46,351 nt of DNA from an uncultured Bacteroidia bacterium (lineage in GTDB: Bacteria > Bacteroidota > Bacteroidia > Bacteroidales > F082): contig CACXIM010000024.1 in assembly GCA_902767725.1 (NCBI GenBank), forward strand, positions 1-46,351, written 5' to 3'. The notes beneath the pieces were generated by a model. The model saw nothing but the letters and a program-made list of their open reading frames with translations, was not told where the DNA came from and made no database searches. The number at the start of each line of letters is the position of its first letter. Within the stretch, counting starts at the first letter, position 1. Positions 7,069-15,953 of this stretch are shown one piece after another. Made by a program: the position numbers and the translations under genes.

Positions 7069-7587
7069 TTATTTGGTGATGCCCAATTTGGCTTTCACAT
7101 CCTTGGTGCAATCAACGGCATTGTCGCCCACATAGACGGCAGCACCCGTAGCCAGGTCGAGGACGTAAGTGTAGCCCTTTTCCTTACCCACCGTATTGAT
7201 GGCATTCTGGATCTTGTCGAGGATAGGCTTCAACAGCTCGGCACGCTTGCTTTCAAACTCATTCTCTGCATTCACTTGGAACTGTTGGATACGGGTTTGG
7301 AGGTCGACGATCTCCTTTTCCTTCGACTGCTTCACCAGATTCGACATGGTAGCCTGGTTAGCTTCATAATCCTGCATCTTGGTCTGATATTCCTTGGCCA
7401 TGGTCTCGAGCTGGCTCTGCAACTCACCATAGTACTTCTCCAAGCTCTTCTCTGCCTTGGCCTTGTCAGGCATGGCATCAAGGATCTCAGCCGTGTTAAC
7501 GTGTGCAATCTTCACTTGGGCATTGGCCACTCCACTCATCATGAAGAGTGCCACACCCAGAAACAAAACTCTGAATACTCTTTTCAT
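7069..7587 (-). CDS. OmpH/Skp-family periplasmic chaperone (second copy of pair)
   Basis: Start at ATG 7587 gives 172 residues with signal peptide MKRVFRVLFLGVALFMMSGVANA. The mature part opens with VKIAHVNTAEILDAMPD, the usual first beta strand of Skp, continues as a long coiled coil (KAEKSLEKYYGELQSQLETM to FQVNAENEFESKRAEL), and closes with strands GYTYVLDLATGAAVYVGD. Skp trimers hold unfolded outer-membrane proteins in the periplasm. It follows another OmpH gene and bamA on the same strand, the standard Bacteroidota outer-membrane assembly cluster. A TATCTTTG box at 7637-7644 suggests that it can also be transcribed separately from its neighbour. Confidence 0.92.
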   Translation of the reverse strand: MKRVFRVLFLGVALFMMSGVANAQVKIAHVNTAEILDAMPDKAKAEKSLEKYYGELQSQLETMAKEYQTKMQDYEANQATMSNLVKQSKEKEIVDLQTRIQQFQVNAENEFESKRAELLKPILDKIQNAINTVGKEKGYTYVLDLATGAAVYVGDNAVDCTKDVKAKLGITK

Positions 7588-7636
7588 TTTATTGACTTTT
7601 AATAATTTATCTAATTTTTGATTCGCTAACGAGCCG

Positions 7637-7644
7637 CAAAGATA
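7637..7644 (-). promoter_or_regulatory. -7 box TATCTTTG before the second OmpH gene
   Basis: On the minus strand TATCTTTG followed by CGGCTCG lies about 50 bases before ATG 7587. Just upstream is the dyad GACTCAC/GTGAGTC (7661-7679 region), which may terminate the preceding OmpH transcript. Confidence 0.55.
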
Positions 7645-7709
7645 CGAAATCCTTTGGATTAGACTCACCAAAGTGAGTCAATAATTTGCGTCCCTTCCCG
7701 ATTAATTCG

Positions 7710-8402
7710 TTATTTCTTGGTTTTAACAGGAACTGTTTTAGTATTACCCGAAGTAGTGCCTTTGTTTCCACTTCCACTTGTGGTGCCACTCTTGGTTGTA
7801 GTGCTCTTAGTGCCTCCAGCAGGGGCGGCAGTGGCTTTACGGCGGTTTTCACGACGCACCGTTTGCATGACGTTGCCGAGTTGGTCGAGCACGTCGTCGC
7901 TTACGTCGTTCTTGTCGCTGGCATAGAGCACCGAAGTTCCCGAAGCCAAGTCAAGGATGAAGGCGTAGTTTTTGGCTTGGGCCAATTCCTTCATGGCCGT
8001 GTAGACCTTCTCCTGGATGGGTTGGATGAGTTCTGTACGTTTCTGATAAAGTTGACCTTCGGCACCAAAATATTGCATCTGAAGGTTCTTGGCTTCCTGT
8101 TCCTTGTCGACGATAGCCTGCTCACGAGCACGCTTCTGGTCTTCCGAAAGAAGCAGCATTTCCGTCTGGTACTTGCTGTACATCTCCGACACCTTGTCAT
8201 AGATAGTCTTCACTTCTTTCTGCCATTTCTCCGACAAAGCGTTCAGCTCTTCTTGTGCATCGCCGTATTCCGGAATGTTTTCCATGATGTATTCCGAATC
8301 GACATAGACGATTTTCTGTCCACCGCCAAGTTGTGCATTGGCAGTCATCATGCCGCCACAAACCAAGGCAGCGGTCAAGATCAAGGTTTTAAATGCTTTC
8401 AT
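7710..8402 (-). CDS. OmpH/Skp-family periplasmic chaperone (first copy of pair)
   Basis: 230 residues with signal peptide ending TANAQ. The Skp core (KIVYVDSEYIMENIPEYGDA, then coiled coil through EDQKRAREQAIVDKEQEAKN, then NYAFILDLASGTSVLYAS) is followed by an atypical tail of about 50 residues rich in Thr, Ser, Gly and Lys (for example TTTKSGTTSGSGNKGTTSG). Such low-complexity tails occur in Bacteroidota OmpH proteins and are probably disordered. It lies between bamA and the second OmpH gene, so it is likely to feed clients to the BAM complex. A 166-base gap with repeat debris separates it from bamA. Confidence 0.92.
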   Translation of the reverse strand: MKAFKTLILTAALVCGGMMTANAQLGGGQKIVYVDSEYIMENIPEYGDAQEELNALSEKWQKEVKTIYDKVSEMYSKYQTEMLLLSEDQKRAREQAIVDKEQEAKNLQMQYFGAEGQLYQKRTELIQPIQEKVYTAMKELAQAKNYAFILDLASGTSVLYASDKNDVSDDVLDQLGNVMQTVRRENRRKATAAPAGGTKSTTTKSGTTSGSGNKGTTSGNTKTVPVKTKK

Positions 8403-8500
8403 TGTTTTATAGTATTTCTAATTGTTTTTTTCCTGTTTGCTTTATCAATAATCGTTCCAAAAACGGATTCAAAACTCAAAGATTCAAGAATCAAAATACT

Positions 8501-8576
8501 GGATTGCTTCGTTCCTCGCAATGACACAAAGTGCTACTAACTCTAAACTCTAAACACTCAACTCTAAACTAATCAA
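8501..8576. repeat. Half-copy of a TCATTGCGAGG-type repeat plus CTCTAAA units
   Basis: TTCGTTCCTCGCAATGAC (within 8501-8525) matches one arm of the element at 5831-5915 without its partner. It is followed by short tandem CTCTAAA-like units running into the end of bamA. Confidence 0.55.
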
Positions 8577-11214
8577 TAGATCCTCCAATGGAGAAGTGGA
8601 ACTGGCTGTGGTTGTTTCCAGCAGTGCCATAAACATCGTCGAAGCCGTAACCCCAGTCGAGGCCGAGCAAGCCGAACATGGGCAGGAAGATGCGCACACC
8701 GACACCTGCCGAGCGCTTCACATCAAACGGATCAAAGGTATTGAAGCCAAGCCAGCAGTTACCAGCCTCAAGGAAGGTCAAGGCATAGATAGTGGCTTGA
8801 GGATTCAGCGAGAGGGGATAACGCAACTCCAAGGTGTATTTCGTCATGATGTTACCGCCATTACCACCCGAGCCAGAATTGTTGTAGAAACCTGGCGTAA
8901 GCGAGTTGTTGGCATAGCCACGCATTCCGACGAGCTCACGGCTGTCGAACGAATAGTTACTCAAGCCATCGCCACCAAGGAAGTAGCGGTGAAAAGGCGT
9001 GGGACCAATCTGGTCGTTATAATAACCCAGATAGCCAAAGCGCACACGGGTCATCATCACGAGTTTCTCATAAAGTTCGGTATACCAAGCCGCCTTGAAG
9101 GTCCAACGGTGCATCTCGATCCACTTGTACTTTTCGTTTTCAGAGAGGCTGTTATAATCCTTATTGCTCAGCAGCGAATAGGGCGGTGTGATCTCAAGTC
9201 CAAGTTGGAACTCGGAGCCATTACGCGGATAAAGGGGTTGGCTCACCGAGTTGCGCGACAGCACAAAACTGTAACTAACAAGGTTGAACTTACCATTGCC
9301 ATCACCCACGGAAAGGAATGTATTTGAATAGTTGTTCAACTTGTATCGTTTATAGTTGAGTCCTTGATACAAAGAGAAGTAGTCATCAGGCCAGGTCAAG
9401 CGGCGACCCAATCCAATGGTACCACCCGTCATATTGAACCAACCATATCTATTATCTGTCTTCTCATAGTTGTTAGAATAAAACGCTTGGTAGAATGAAG
9501 CCGTAAGAGAGTTAGGCTTGCGGCCACCCAGCCAAGGCTCGGTAAACGAAATGTTATAAGTGATGTAACGGCTGCCCAAGGTACTCACACTCAAAGAGAG
9601 TTTCTGTCCATCTCCCATCGGCAAAGGACGCCAAGCCTTCTTGTTGAAGATGTTGCGCATGGAGAAGTTGGAGAACTGCAAGCCTGCCTCCAGCATCAGC
9701 ATCCTAGCAGCAAAACCGGCCGAGAAACGGATTTGGTCGGCAGCTGCTTCCTCGACGGAATAATCGATATCGACAGTGTTGTCGGCAGGATTGGGCTGCA
9801 CATCGGGGTTGATGGACTCCTGGTTGAAGAAACCGAGGGTGGCCAACTCACGCACGGAGCGCAACACGTCGCTGCGGCTGAAGAGCTGTCCTGGACGGGT
9901 GTAAAGCTCACGCAGCACCACATGGTCGTAGGTCTTGGTATTGCCCGCCAGCGTGATATTGCTGATGCGCGCCTGCTTGCCTTCGGTGAGACGGATTTCG
10001 AGGTCGATGGAATCGTTTTCTATGGCCACTTCAACGGGATCGACACGGAAGAAGAGGTAGCCATCGTCCATATACAGCGAACTGATGTCGAGGTTGGTCT
10101 CGCTATAGTTCAGATTCTTGTCAAGTAACTCCTTATTATATACGTCGCCTTTCTTGATGCCCAAGATGGAGTTGAGGGTTTCGTCGGTGTACTTGGTATT
10201 GCCCGTCCACGTGATGTTGCGGTAGTGGTACTTGCTGCCTTCGTCGATGACGAGGTCAATACCCAAATTACGGTCGTCGATGCGATACACCGAGTCGCGG
10301 ACGATGCGTGCGTCACGATAGCCCTTGGCGTTGTATTTGTCTATGATCAGTTTCTTGTCATCCTCGTAGTTCTTCTCGATGTACTTCGAAGCCTTGAAGA
10401 TACGCGGACGATAGTTGTCGTAGAAGTATTCCTCCACCCCGTTGATGGCTCTCAGGGGATGCAGTGTCACCACATCAGCTATGGCATTCACGATGGTTGG
10501 GCCGAGGGGATCCAAGGGGTCGAAATGGCCGCGTTGTTTGGTTTCTTTCATCGCAGAGAGGATCTGACCATCGGCAAGACTCTCATTGCCAATCACATTG
10601 ATTTTCCCAATCTTCACCTTGTCGCCCTTATCGATATTGATGACCATGTCGATGTAGTTCTCGCGCACGGTGTCGGGCTTTTGTTCGATGTCGATATCCA
10701 CGTTGAGATAGCCTTTGTCGTAGAAGAAATCCTCGATGATGCGGGTGGTCTTTGTCATCAAGTGCTCGGTAGCGATATCACCGCGCGAAAGATTGATTTT
10801 GTTGCGGATGTCGTCGGCCTCACTCTTTTTGATGCCATTGAAGGAGAATCTCGAAACACGCGGTTTCTCTTTGATGACGATTTGCAGGAATACCTTGTTG
10901 CCCACGAAGTCGGTGGCATTGACGGAAACGTCCTCGAAAAGGCCTTGTTCCCAAATCTTGCGGATGCCGTTCGAGATTTCGTCGCCTGGGATGGAGATTT
11001 CATCACCTACCCTCAAACCGGCAATCATACTCAGCATCGAGCCATCGACGTATTTGGCACCTTCGACAACCACACCGCCGATCTCGTATTTCTGCGGGCG
11101 GGCATAATCGACCTCCGAGAGGTCGTCGCCGATTTGGATTTGGGCAAAAGCGTTGTTTCCGAATCCCAAGAGAGTCACCAGAAACAACATCAAAGGTATA
11201 TATCTCAATCGCAT
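8569..11214 (-). CDS. bamA: Outer-membrane protein assembly factor BamA
   Basis: From ATG 11214 the protein has 881 residues; the frame can be extended five codons to a TTG that abuts the uppS stop, but the signal peptide (MRLRYIPLMLFLVTLLGFGNNAFAQ) fixes the start. Residues about 50-480 contain serial POTRA modules (ends such as VFLQIVIKEKPRVS, YIDMVINIDKGDKV, DIDYSVEEAAADQIRF), and the remainder is the 16-stranded barrel with the conserved loop-6 motif MRGYANN. BamA inserts beta-barrel proteins into the outer membrane. Gene order uppS, bamA, ompH, ompH is as expected for the phylum. The C-terminus (HFSIGGSID) lacks the classical terminal Phe, which is common in Bacteroidota. Confidence 0.96.
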   Translation of the reverse strand: MRLRYIPLMLFLVTLLGFGNNAFAQIQIGDDLSEVDYARPQKYEIGGVVVEGAKYVDGSMLSMIAGLRVGDEISIPGDEISNGIRKIWEQGLFEDVSVNATDFVGNKVFLQIVIKEKPRVSRFSFNGIKKSEADDIRNKINLSRGDIATEHLMTKTTRIIEDFFYDKGYLNVDIDIEQKPDTVRENYIDMVINIDKGDKVKIGKINVIGNESLADGQILSAMKETKQRGHFDPLDPLGPTIVNAIADVVTLHPLRAINGVEEYFYDNYRPRIFKASKYIEKNYEDDKKLIIDKYNAKGYRDARIVRDSVYRIDDRNLGIDLVIDEGSKYHYRNITWTGNTKYTDETLNSILGIKKGDVYNKELLDKNLNYSETNLDISSLYMDDGYLFFRVDPVEVAIENDSIDLEIRLTEGKQARISNITLAGNTKTYDHVVLRELYTRPGQLFSRSDVLRSVRELATLGFFNQESINPDVQPNPADNTVDIDYSVEEAAADQIRFSAGFAARMLMLEAGLQFSNFSMRNIFNKKAWRPLPMGDGQKLSLSVSTLGSRYITYNISFTEPWLGGRKPNSLTASFYQAFYSNNYEKTDNRYGWFNMTGGTIGLGRRLTWPDDYFSLYQGLNYKRYKLNNYSNTFLSVGDGNGKFNLVSYSFVLSRNSVSQPLYPRNGSEFQLGLEITPPYSLLSNKDYNSLSENEKYKWIEMHRWTFKAAWYTELYEKLVMMTRVRFGYLGYYNDQIGPTPFHRYFLGGDGLSNYSFDSRELVGMRGYANNSLTPGFYNNSGSGGNGGNIMTKYTLELRYPLSLNPQATIYALTFLEAGNCWLGFNTFDPFDVKRSAGVGVRIFLPMFGLLGLDWGYGFDDVYGTAGNNHSQFHFSIGGSID

Positions 11215-11229
11215 AATATTATCATTCAA

Positions 11230-11991
11230 TCATTTAGTATTATTTACTTGTTCGCTCGTCTTCCCGAAACGGCGCTCACGATGCTGGTAGTTCAAAATCG
11301 CTTCATAAAGGTCGGCCTTGCGGAAGTCTGGCCAATATTTTGGGGTGAAGTAGAGTTCAGAATAAGCCAATTGCCACAACAAGAAATTGCTGATGCGCTC
11401 CTCGCCACTGGTGCGGATGAGCAACTCGGGATCGGGCATATTATAAGTGGAAAGGTAAGACGAAATCGTCGCATCGTCGATGGCATCGGTGGCCAATTTT
11501 CCTGCGACCACGTCTTGTGCCATGCGTTTCGTGGCTTGCTTCAAATCCCAACGGCCGGAGTAACTCAAAGCCAAAGTCAAGGTCATGCGGGTATTGTGAC
11601 TCGTGTCCTCAATGGCTTGCATCAGCTGGTCGTAGTTGGCTTTAGGCAGGCTCTTCAAGTCGCCGATGGCATTCAACTTGATGCTGTTCTTGTTCATCGT
11701 GACCACCTCCTTTGTGATGGTAGTCGCCAACAATGACATCAGTCCACTGACTTCGGCTAAGGGACGATTCCAGTTCTCGGTGGAGAAGGCATACAAAGTC
11801 AGATAACCCACGCCCAACTCCGCACATCCCTCCGACACCTCACGCACCGACTGTATGGCACTTTGGTGTCCAAAGAGACGGGCCTTCCCTCTCTCTTTGG
11901 CCCAGCGGCCGTTGCCGTCCATGATGATAGCGACATGTTGAGGCAAGCGCTCGCGGTCAATTTGTTGCATCAGTTGATCCTTCAGTTCCAT
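11230..11991 (-). CDS. uppS: Isoprenyl (undecaprenyl diphosphate) synthase
   Basis: 253 residues with the cis-prenyltransferase signature IIMDGNGRWAKERG (catalytic Asp near residue 25), TLYAFSTENWNRP, and the C-terminal DPELLIRTSGEERISNFLLW plus YSELYFTPKYWPDF. It makes the C55 carrier lipid for peptidoglycan and surface glycans from FPP and IPP. It starts 3 bases after the PorG-like gene ends and stops 15 bases before bamA starts, so the block is a tight operon. Confidence 0.97.
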   Translation of the reverse strand: MELKDQLMQQIDRERLPQHVAIIMDGNGRWAKERGKARLFGHQSAIQSVREVSEGCAELGVGYLTLYAFSTENWNRPLAEVSGLMSLLATTITKEVVTMNKNSIKLNAIGDLKSLPKANYDQLMQAIEDTSHNTRMTLTLALSYSGRWDLKQATKRMAQDVVAGKLATDAIDDATISSYLSTYNMPDPELLIRTSGEERISNFLLWQLAYSELYFTPKYWPDFRKADLYEAILNYQHRERRFGKTSEQVNNTK

Positions 11992-11994
11992 AGT

Positions 11995-12897
11995 TTAGAA
12001 TTTGCTTAGGTTACAGCCTCTACCATCAGGCAGGTTAATTTTCCAGGTTAACGACACACGTGCCATGCCAAACCAATCATTGAAAGCGGAGTTGCCGCGT
12101 TGTTGGTTTTCGGTATAGCGTCCATTGGGATTATCCGTGGGATGCCCTTGTGAACTCACAGGTATTCCAGATGGTGTAGCCGTAGGATCTGTAAGGTCAT
12201 AATACATGTCGTCAACAATAACAGTAGCATGTTGGTCGTCAGCAGGATACACCGTTGCCACATCGTCGAGATAATCCGTGAACGTCTTCTGCATACGCCA
12301 TTCCACCGTGGCGGCTATATGCTTCGACAATGCGAACTTCACGCCCATTCCGAAAGGAATGGTGACACCTATGGGACTGGTCTTGCCAAAGGCTTTGTCG
12401 TACCATTTGGCCTCAATCGGGGTTGGCTCTGTCTTGTGGTCGCTAAGGTCAATCAAGGTATCACCGACCGTAGCAAAAGCCGTGTAATAAAACACCGATA
12501 TGCCGCCAAAGATATAGGGCGAGACGTTTCTTTTCGGGTTGCCGGTATAATACTCCCAGAAATTGAACTCTGCCACAAAGCTGAGGTCATGGATCTTACT
12601 TGTGAAGTTCAGACCACGTTCGGGGCGCCACTTGATGATTTTGTCATCAGCTTTCACAGTGAGATATGAATAGTCGGCACGGAAGGTCCAACGGCTGTTG
12701 TAGTTGAAACGTACCAAACCCCCGTATTCCAACTGCGACATGGCAAAAGGTAAGGTCGGGTTGAGGTCACCCATGTAGTAACTCACACCTGCATGAGGAC
12801 CAATTTCAAGCGTTTTGGGGTCGTCAAATTGGGCATTGGCTTGGACAATAATAGCCAAGCAACTCAATATCAATAAGAAACGAAGTTTTCTAATCAT
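11995..12897 (-). CDS. DUF6089/PorG-like outer-membrane beta-barrel protein
   Basis: 300 residues with signal peptide ending QANAQ, then amphipathic strands typical of an eight-stranded barrel (EIGPHAGVSYYMGDLNP, GLVRFNYNSRWTFRADYSYL, SPYIFGGISVFYYTAF, GVTIPFGMGVKFALSKHIAA, WFGMARVSLTWKINL). The position directly upstream of uppS-bamA-ompH-ompH matches Porphyromonas gingivalis porG, an outer-membrane part of the type IX secretion machinery. An inserted acidic, proline-rich segment (about residues 205-270) makes it longer than PorG. No other T9SS gene is in the window, so the functional assignment rests on synteny and fold. Confidence 0.75.
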   Translation of the reverse strand: MIRKLRFLLILSCLAIIVQANAQFDDPKTLEIGPHAGVSYYMGDLNPTLPFAMSQLEYGGLVRFNYNSRWTFRADYSYLTVKADDKIIKWRPERGLNFTSKIHDLSFVAEFNFWEYYTGNPKRNVSPYIFGGISVFYYTAFATVGDTLIDLSDHKTEPTPIEAKWYDKAFGKTSPIGVTIPFGMGVKFALSKHIAATVEWRMQKTFTDYLDDVATVYPADDQHATVIVDDMYYDLTDPTATPSGIPVSSQGHPTDNPNGRYTENQQRGNSAFNDWFGMARVSLTWKINLPDGRGCNLSKF

Positions 12898-12909
12898 AAT
12901 TCAAAACTG

Positions 12910-12917
12910 CAAAATTA
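12910..12917 (-). promoter_or_regulatory. -7 box TAATTTTG for the PorG-like/uppS/bamA operon
   Basis: On the minus strand TAATTTTG followed by CAGTTTTG lies 13 bases before the start codon, giving a short leader. It would drive the whole envelope block separately from nadK. Confidence 0.6.
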
Positions 12918-12945
12918 CGAATTTTTCTAATGAAAACGACAGAAA

Positions 12946-13770
12946 TCAATTTCTATTGTCTATCCTGACCAGATTGAGACAGAAGCCTGCCTTGCGAATC
13001 TCAAGCTGCACGGAAGTATCTAAAGTACAACTTCTTGAATCCATACTGAAAACGAATTTCTTCTCGCGTCCCTCCACCTGGATGCGGATAGTACTATCGT
13101 CCGGGATGACCACGGGACGTACTGTCAGATTGTGCGTCGCGATAGGCGTGATGACGAAGTTCTTTGCATTGGGTGCGATGATAGGTCCACCAGCACTCAA
13201 CGAATAGGCCGTGGAGCCCGTGGGGGTGGCCAACAAAATGCCATCGCCCCAATAGGTATTGAGATAGACATCATCGACAAACACCTTGATAGCCAACAGA
13301 CTATGCTCTGGGTTACGAATGACATTCAACTCATTGAGGGCATATTTCACGTCCTCGAAGACCTTTTCAGGAGAGACCAACTCAAGGAGGGTGCGCTGCT
13401 CCACAGTGTAATCGCCAGTGAGTACGCTGTTGACAGCCATGTCAATCTCGTTTTTGGAGATGCTAGAAAGAAAACCCAAGCGTCCCATGTTGATGCCAAC
13501 CACGGGAATGCCCGAATTGAGGACAAAGGGCACCGTGTCGAGGATGGTGCCGTCGCCACCGATGGAGAATAACAGGTCAGCCTTCAGATCTTCATGCGAG
13601 TGGAAAACCGTGTATCGCACGCCTACTGGGACGTAGGTGGCGACAATGTCAGCAAAATGCTGGTAAACAACAATTTCAATATGGCTATCGGCCAGTTTTT
13701 TGAACAATTGTTGCATATATTCCCCGTTCTCTGGGGCGATGGTCTTTCCAAATAGGGCGATGGTCTTCAT
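12946..13770 (-). CDS. nadK: NAD kinase
   Basis: Starting at ATG 13770 (MKTIALFGKT) the protein has 274 residues; eight upstream codons in frame come from intergenic sequence. Diagnostic motifs: GGDGTILD (71-78), GINMGRLGFLSSIS, ALNELNVIRNPEHS (the NE motif) and WGDGILLATPTGSTAYSLSAGGPI. It phosphorylates NAD to NADP in the cytoplasm. It lies upstream of the PorG-like/uppS/bamA group on the same strand, as in many Bacteroidota. Confidence 0.97.
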   Translation of the reverse strand: MKTIALFGKTIAPENGEYMQQLFKKLADSHIEIVVYQHFADIVATYVPVGVRYTVFHSHEDLKADLLFSIGGDGTILDTVPFVLNSGIPVVGINMGRLGFLSSISKNEIDMAVNSVLTGDYTVEQRTLLELVSPEKVFEDVKYALNELNVIRNPEHSLLAIKVFVDDVYLNTYWGDGILLATPTGSTAYSLSAGGPIIAPNAKNFVITPIATHNLTVRPVVIPDDSTIRIQVEGREKKFVFSMDSRSCTLDTSVQLEIRKAGFCLNLVRIDNRN

Positions 13771-13780
13771 ATTTGTATTG

Positions 13781-13857
13781 TTGTAGAGACGCAATGCTTG
13801 CGTCTCAAATATTGATTCATTTTGTTTTTCAGAGACGTATTCAATGCGTCTCTACAA
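13781..13857. repeat. Paired GTAGAGACG palindromes between rsgA and nadK
   Basis: Hairpin 1 is GAGACGCAA-TGC-TTGCGTCTC (13786-13806). Hairpin 2 is AGAGACG...CGTCTCT (13831-13853) around ATTCAAT. The outer ends TTGTAGAGACG (13781-13791) and CGTCTCTACAA (13847-13857) also pair, so the whole is either two hairpins or one long one. Related copies are at 15921, 22683 and 46086. Confidence 0.75.
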
Positions 13858-13875
13858 CCGAACGCACATGTGTCC

Positions 13876-14814
13876 CTACAATCCTTCGTCTTTTACTGAA
13901 TCATGGCTTTCGTCGGTCATCATGCGGATGTAATTCACATAACGCCAGTCGGCGATGTCGCCGTTCTCTACGGCTTCCTTCACCGCACAGCCTGGCTCAT
14001 GCGTATGGGTGCAATTGGCGAAACGGCATCCACTCATCAAATTGCGCATCTCGGGGAAGCGCTGTGCAAGGGTCTCTTTCTCAAGGTCGTAAAGCACAAA
14101 CTCTTTGATGCCTGGCGTATCCACAATCCACGCACCAAAATCGAGATGATGCATCTCTGCAAAGGTGGTGGTGTGCTTGCCTTTTTCGTGATAGTCAGAG
14201 ATGGCACCGATGCGGACATTCAACGAGGGGTCAAGGGCATTCACGAGGGCCGACTTGCCCACGCCAGAATGACCCGAGAACAGGCATATCTTGTCTTGCA
14301 TCAAGGTTTTCAACTGGTCGATTTGGAAACCCGTCTTGGCTGAAACGCCAAACGAGGTATAGCCCAGGCCCTGGTAATATTCCATCAACACGCACATCTC
14401 CCCTATCTGCTCATCGGTGTAGAGGTCGCACTTGTTGAAAACCAAGGCAGCGGGGATGTGATAGGCTTCGGCCGTAACCAAAAAACGGTCAATGAAACCC
14501 GTGGAAGTGCGAGGTTGGGCAATGGTGGCCACCACGATGGCCAAATCCACATTGGCGGCGATGATATGCGATGCCTTGCTCAAGTTGACCGACTGACGGA
14601 CAATCACATTGTCGCGTGGCTCAATCTTCTTGATAACGCCCGTGTCCTTGCCAGGTTCCTGCTCAAACTGCACATTGTCGCCCACGGCCACAGGATTGGT
14701 GGAGCGTATGCCATCCAACCGAATCTTGCCGCGCAAGCGACACTCCCACTGTCGTCCCTCTTCGTCGAGGACGATATACCAACTGCCCGTCGATTTGATG
14801 ACCTTGCCTAACAT
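13876..14814 (-). CDS. rsgA: Ribosome small-subunit GTPase RsgA
   Basis: 312 residues: N-terminal OB-fold (GKVIKSTGSWYIVLDEEGRQ), then a circularly permuted GTPase with G4-like NKCD (VFNKCDLYTD), G1 GHSGVGKSALVNAL and G3-like DTPGIKEF, then the zinc-binding end CRFANCTHTHEPGC. RsgA assists 30S maturation and checks the decoding centre. Its start overlaps the end of dprA by seven bases, which argues for coupled translation. Confidence 0.97.
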   Translation of the reverse strand: MLGKVIKSTGSWYIVLDEEGRQWECRLRGKIRLDGIRSTNPVAVGDNVQFEQEPGKDTGVIKKIEPRDNVIVRQSVNLSKASHIIAANVDLAIVVATIAQPRTSTGFIDRFLVTAEAYHIPAALVFNKCDLYTDEQIGEMCVLMEYYQGLGYTSFGVSAKTGFQIDQLKTLMQDKICLFSGHSGVGKSALVNALDPSLNVRIGAISDYHEKGKHTTTFAEMHHLDFGAWIVDTPGIKEFVLYDLEKETLAQRFPEMRNLMSGCRFANCTHTHEPGCAVKEAVENGDIADWRYVNYIRMMTDESHDSVKDEGL

Positions 14815-15905
14815 TTTTGATATCTTTTGCCTGGCAATGCCATCAGCACGCCGTCGAATTCCAAGGTCAACAGGACGGCAGCAATTTTCGTTGTTGGTAG
14901 TTCTGTCTTCACGATGATGTCGTCCAAACTAATGACGGCATTTGCACCGAAACAATCCATGACCAGCTTTTCTTCAGCGGTAAACTCGCGGAACAAAGCC
15001 GTCTGCTTCTCACTTTTTGACTCCGAGTCCCAACGCATGATATAACGCAGGTTGAGCACGCTCTCCATAAGGTGAGCGCGGTTGGTGCGGATGAGGTAGT
15101 TGCAGCCTTGGCTATAGATGTCCATCACGCGGCCTGGATAGGCGAACACATCGCGGCTATAGGAATTAGCCAAATCGGCCGTAATCAACGAGCCGCCTTT
15201 CATTGCCGACTCGATGACCACCACTGCATCGGCCATGCCCGCGATAATGCGGTTGCGACGGGGGAAGTTCTCGCGGTCGGGCAAGGTGCCACTCATGCAT
15301 TCGGTAAGGATGCCGCCCCCCTGCTCAACCATATCGGTAGCCAGCTTTTTGTTTGGCGCAGGATAGATCTGTTGCATGCCACTGCCCATCACACCTACTG
15401 TCGGGATGCCATGCTTCACAGAGGCCTTGTGTGCACTGGTGTCAACACCGTAGGCCAAACCACTTACAATCAACACATTGTCATCCTTCAAATCCTCAAC
15501 TAGCTGGTTGCAGTTCTCCTTGCCGTATTCCGTGATGTTGCGCGTTCCGACGATGGCCACTACACGATTAGCGTTGAGGTTGGCCTTGCCTTTGTAATAC
15601 AGCATCATCGGGGCATCGTCGCATTGCGACAGACGGCGCGGATAGTCCGAATCCAAGAAAAACAAAGGCTGTATACCGTTTTTCTCGACGAATGCAATCT
15701 CCTCCTCTGCCCTTTTCAGGTATTCTTTGGGCTTGCAGATGGCGTCGATAGAGGCCTCGCGCATGCCCGTAATCTTCTCCAGCGACTTGCGCGTTTCCTT
15801 GAAGATGGCCTCGGCGCTACCGCAATACTGCACGAATTTCTTCCCGCTGATATCACCGATACCAGGGAGTAACGTCAATGCAATTTGATATTGGAGGTCG
15901 GTCAT
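14808..15905 (-). CDS. dprA: DNA-processing protein DprA
   Basis: 365 residues in the usual three parts: N-terminal SAM/HhH-like region (LLPGIGDISGKKFVQYCGSA), central Rossmann-type DprA core (VAIVGTRNITEYGKENC, VSGLAYGVDTSAHKAS, NFPRRNRIIAGMADAVVVIE, KGGSLITADLA), and a C-terminal winged helix (VISLDDIIVKTELPTTKIAA) ending LPGKRYQKC. DprA loads RecA onto incoming single-stranded DNA during natural transformation. It leads an overlapping pair with rsgA. Confidence 0.96.
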   Translation of the reverse strand: MTDLQYQIALTLLPGIGDISGKKFVQYCGSAEAIFKETRKSLEKITGMREASIDAICKPKEYLKRAEEEIAFVEKNGIQPLFFLDSDYPRRLSQCDDAPMMLYYKGKANLNANRVVAIVGTRNITEYGKENCNQLVEDLKDDNVLIVSGLAYGVDTSAHKASVKHGIPTVGVMGSGMQQIYPAPNKKLATDMVEQGGGILTECMSGTLPDRENFPRRNRIIAGMADAVVVIESAMKGGSLITADLANSYSRDVFAYPGRVMDIYSQGCNYLIRTNRAHLMESVLNLRYIMRWDSESKSEKQTALFREFTAEEKLVMDCFGANAVISLDDIIVKTELPTTKIAAVLLTLEFDGVLMALPGKRYQKC

Positions 15906-15920
15906 TACTATTCTAGGTTG

Positions 15921-15948
15921 GTAGAGACGTAGCGCGCTACGTCTCTAC
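15921..15948. repeat. GTAGAGACG palindrome between lepA and dprA
   Basis: A perfect 28-base palindrome (14-base half GTAGAGACGTAGCG). It sits in the 48-base gap between the dprA start and lepA stop and may act as a terminator for lepA. Member of the family listed at 13781, 22683 and 46086. Confidence 0.8.
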
Positions 15949-15953
15949 ATAGA

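Noticed and set aside
10225-11736. Long plus-strand frame opposite bamA and uppS
   Set aside because: It covers two well-conserved genes on the other strand and has no recognisable domain.
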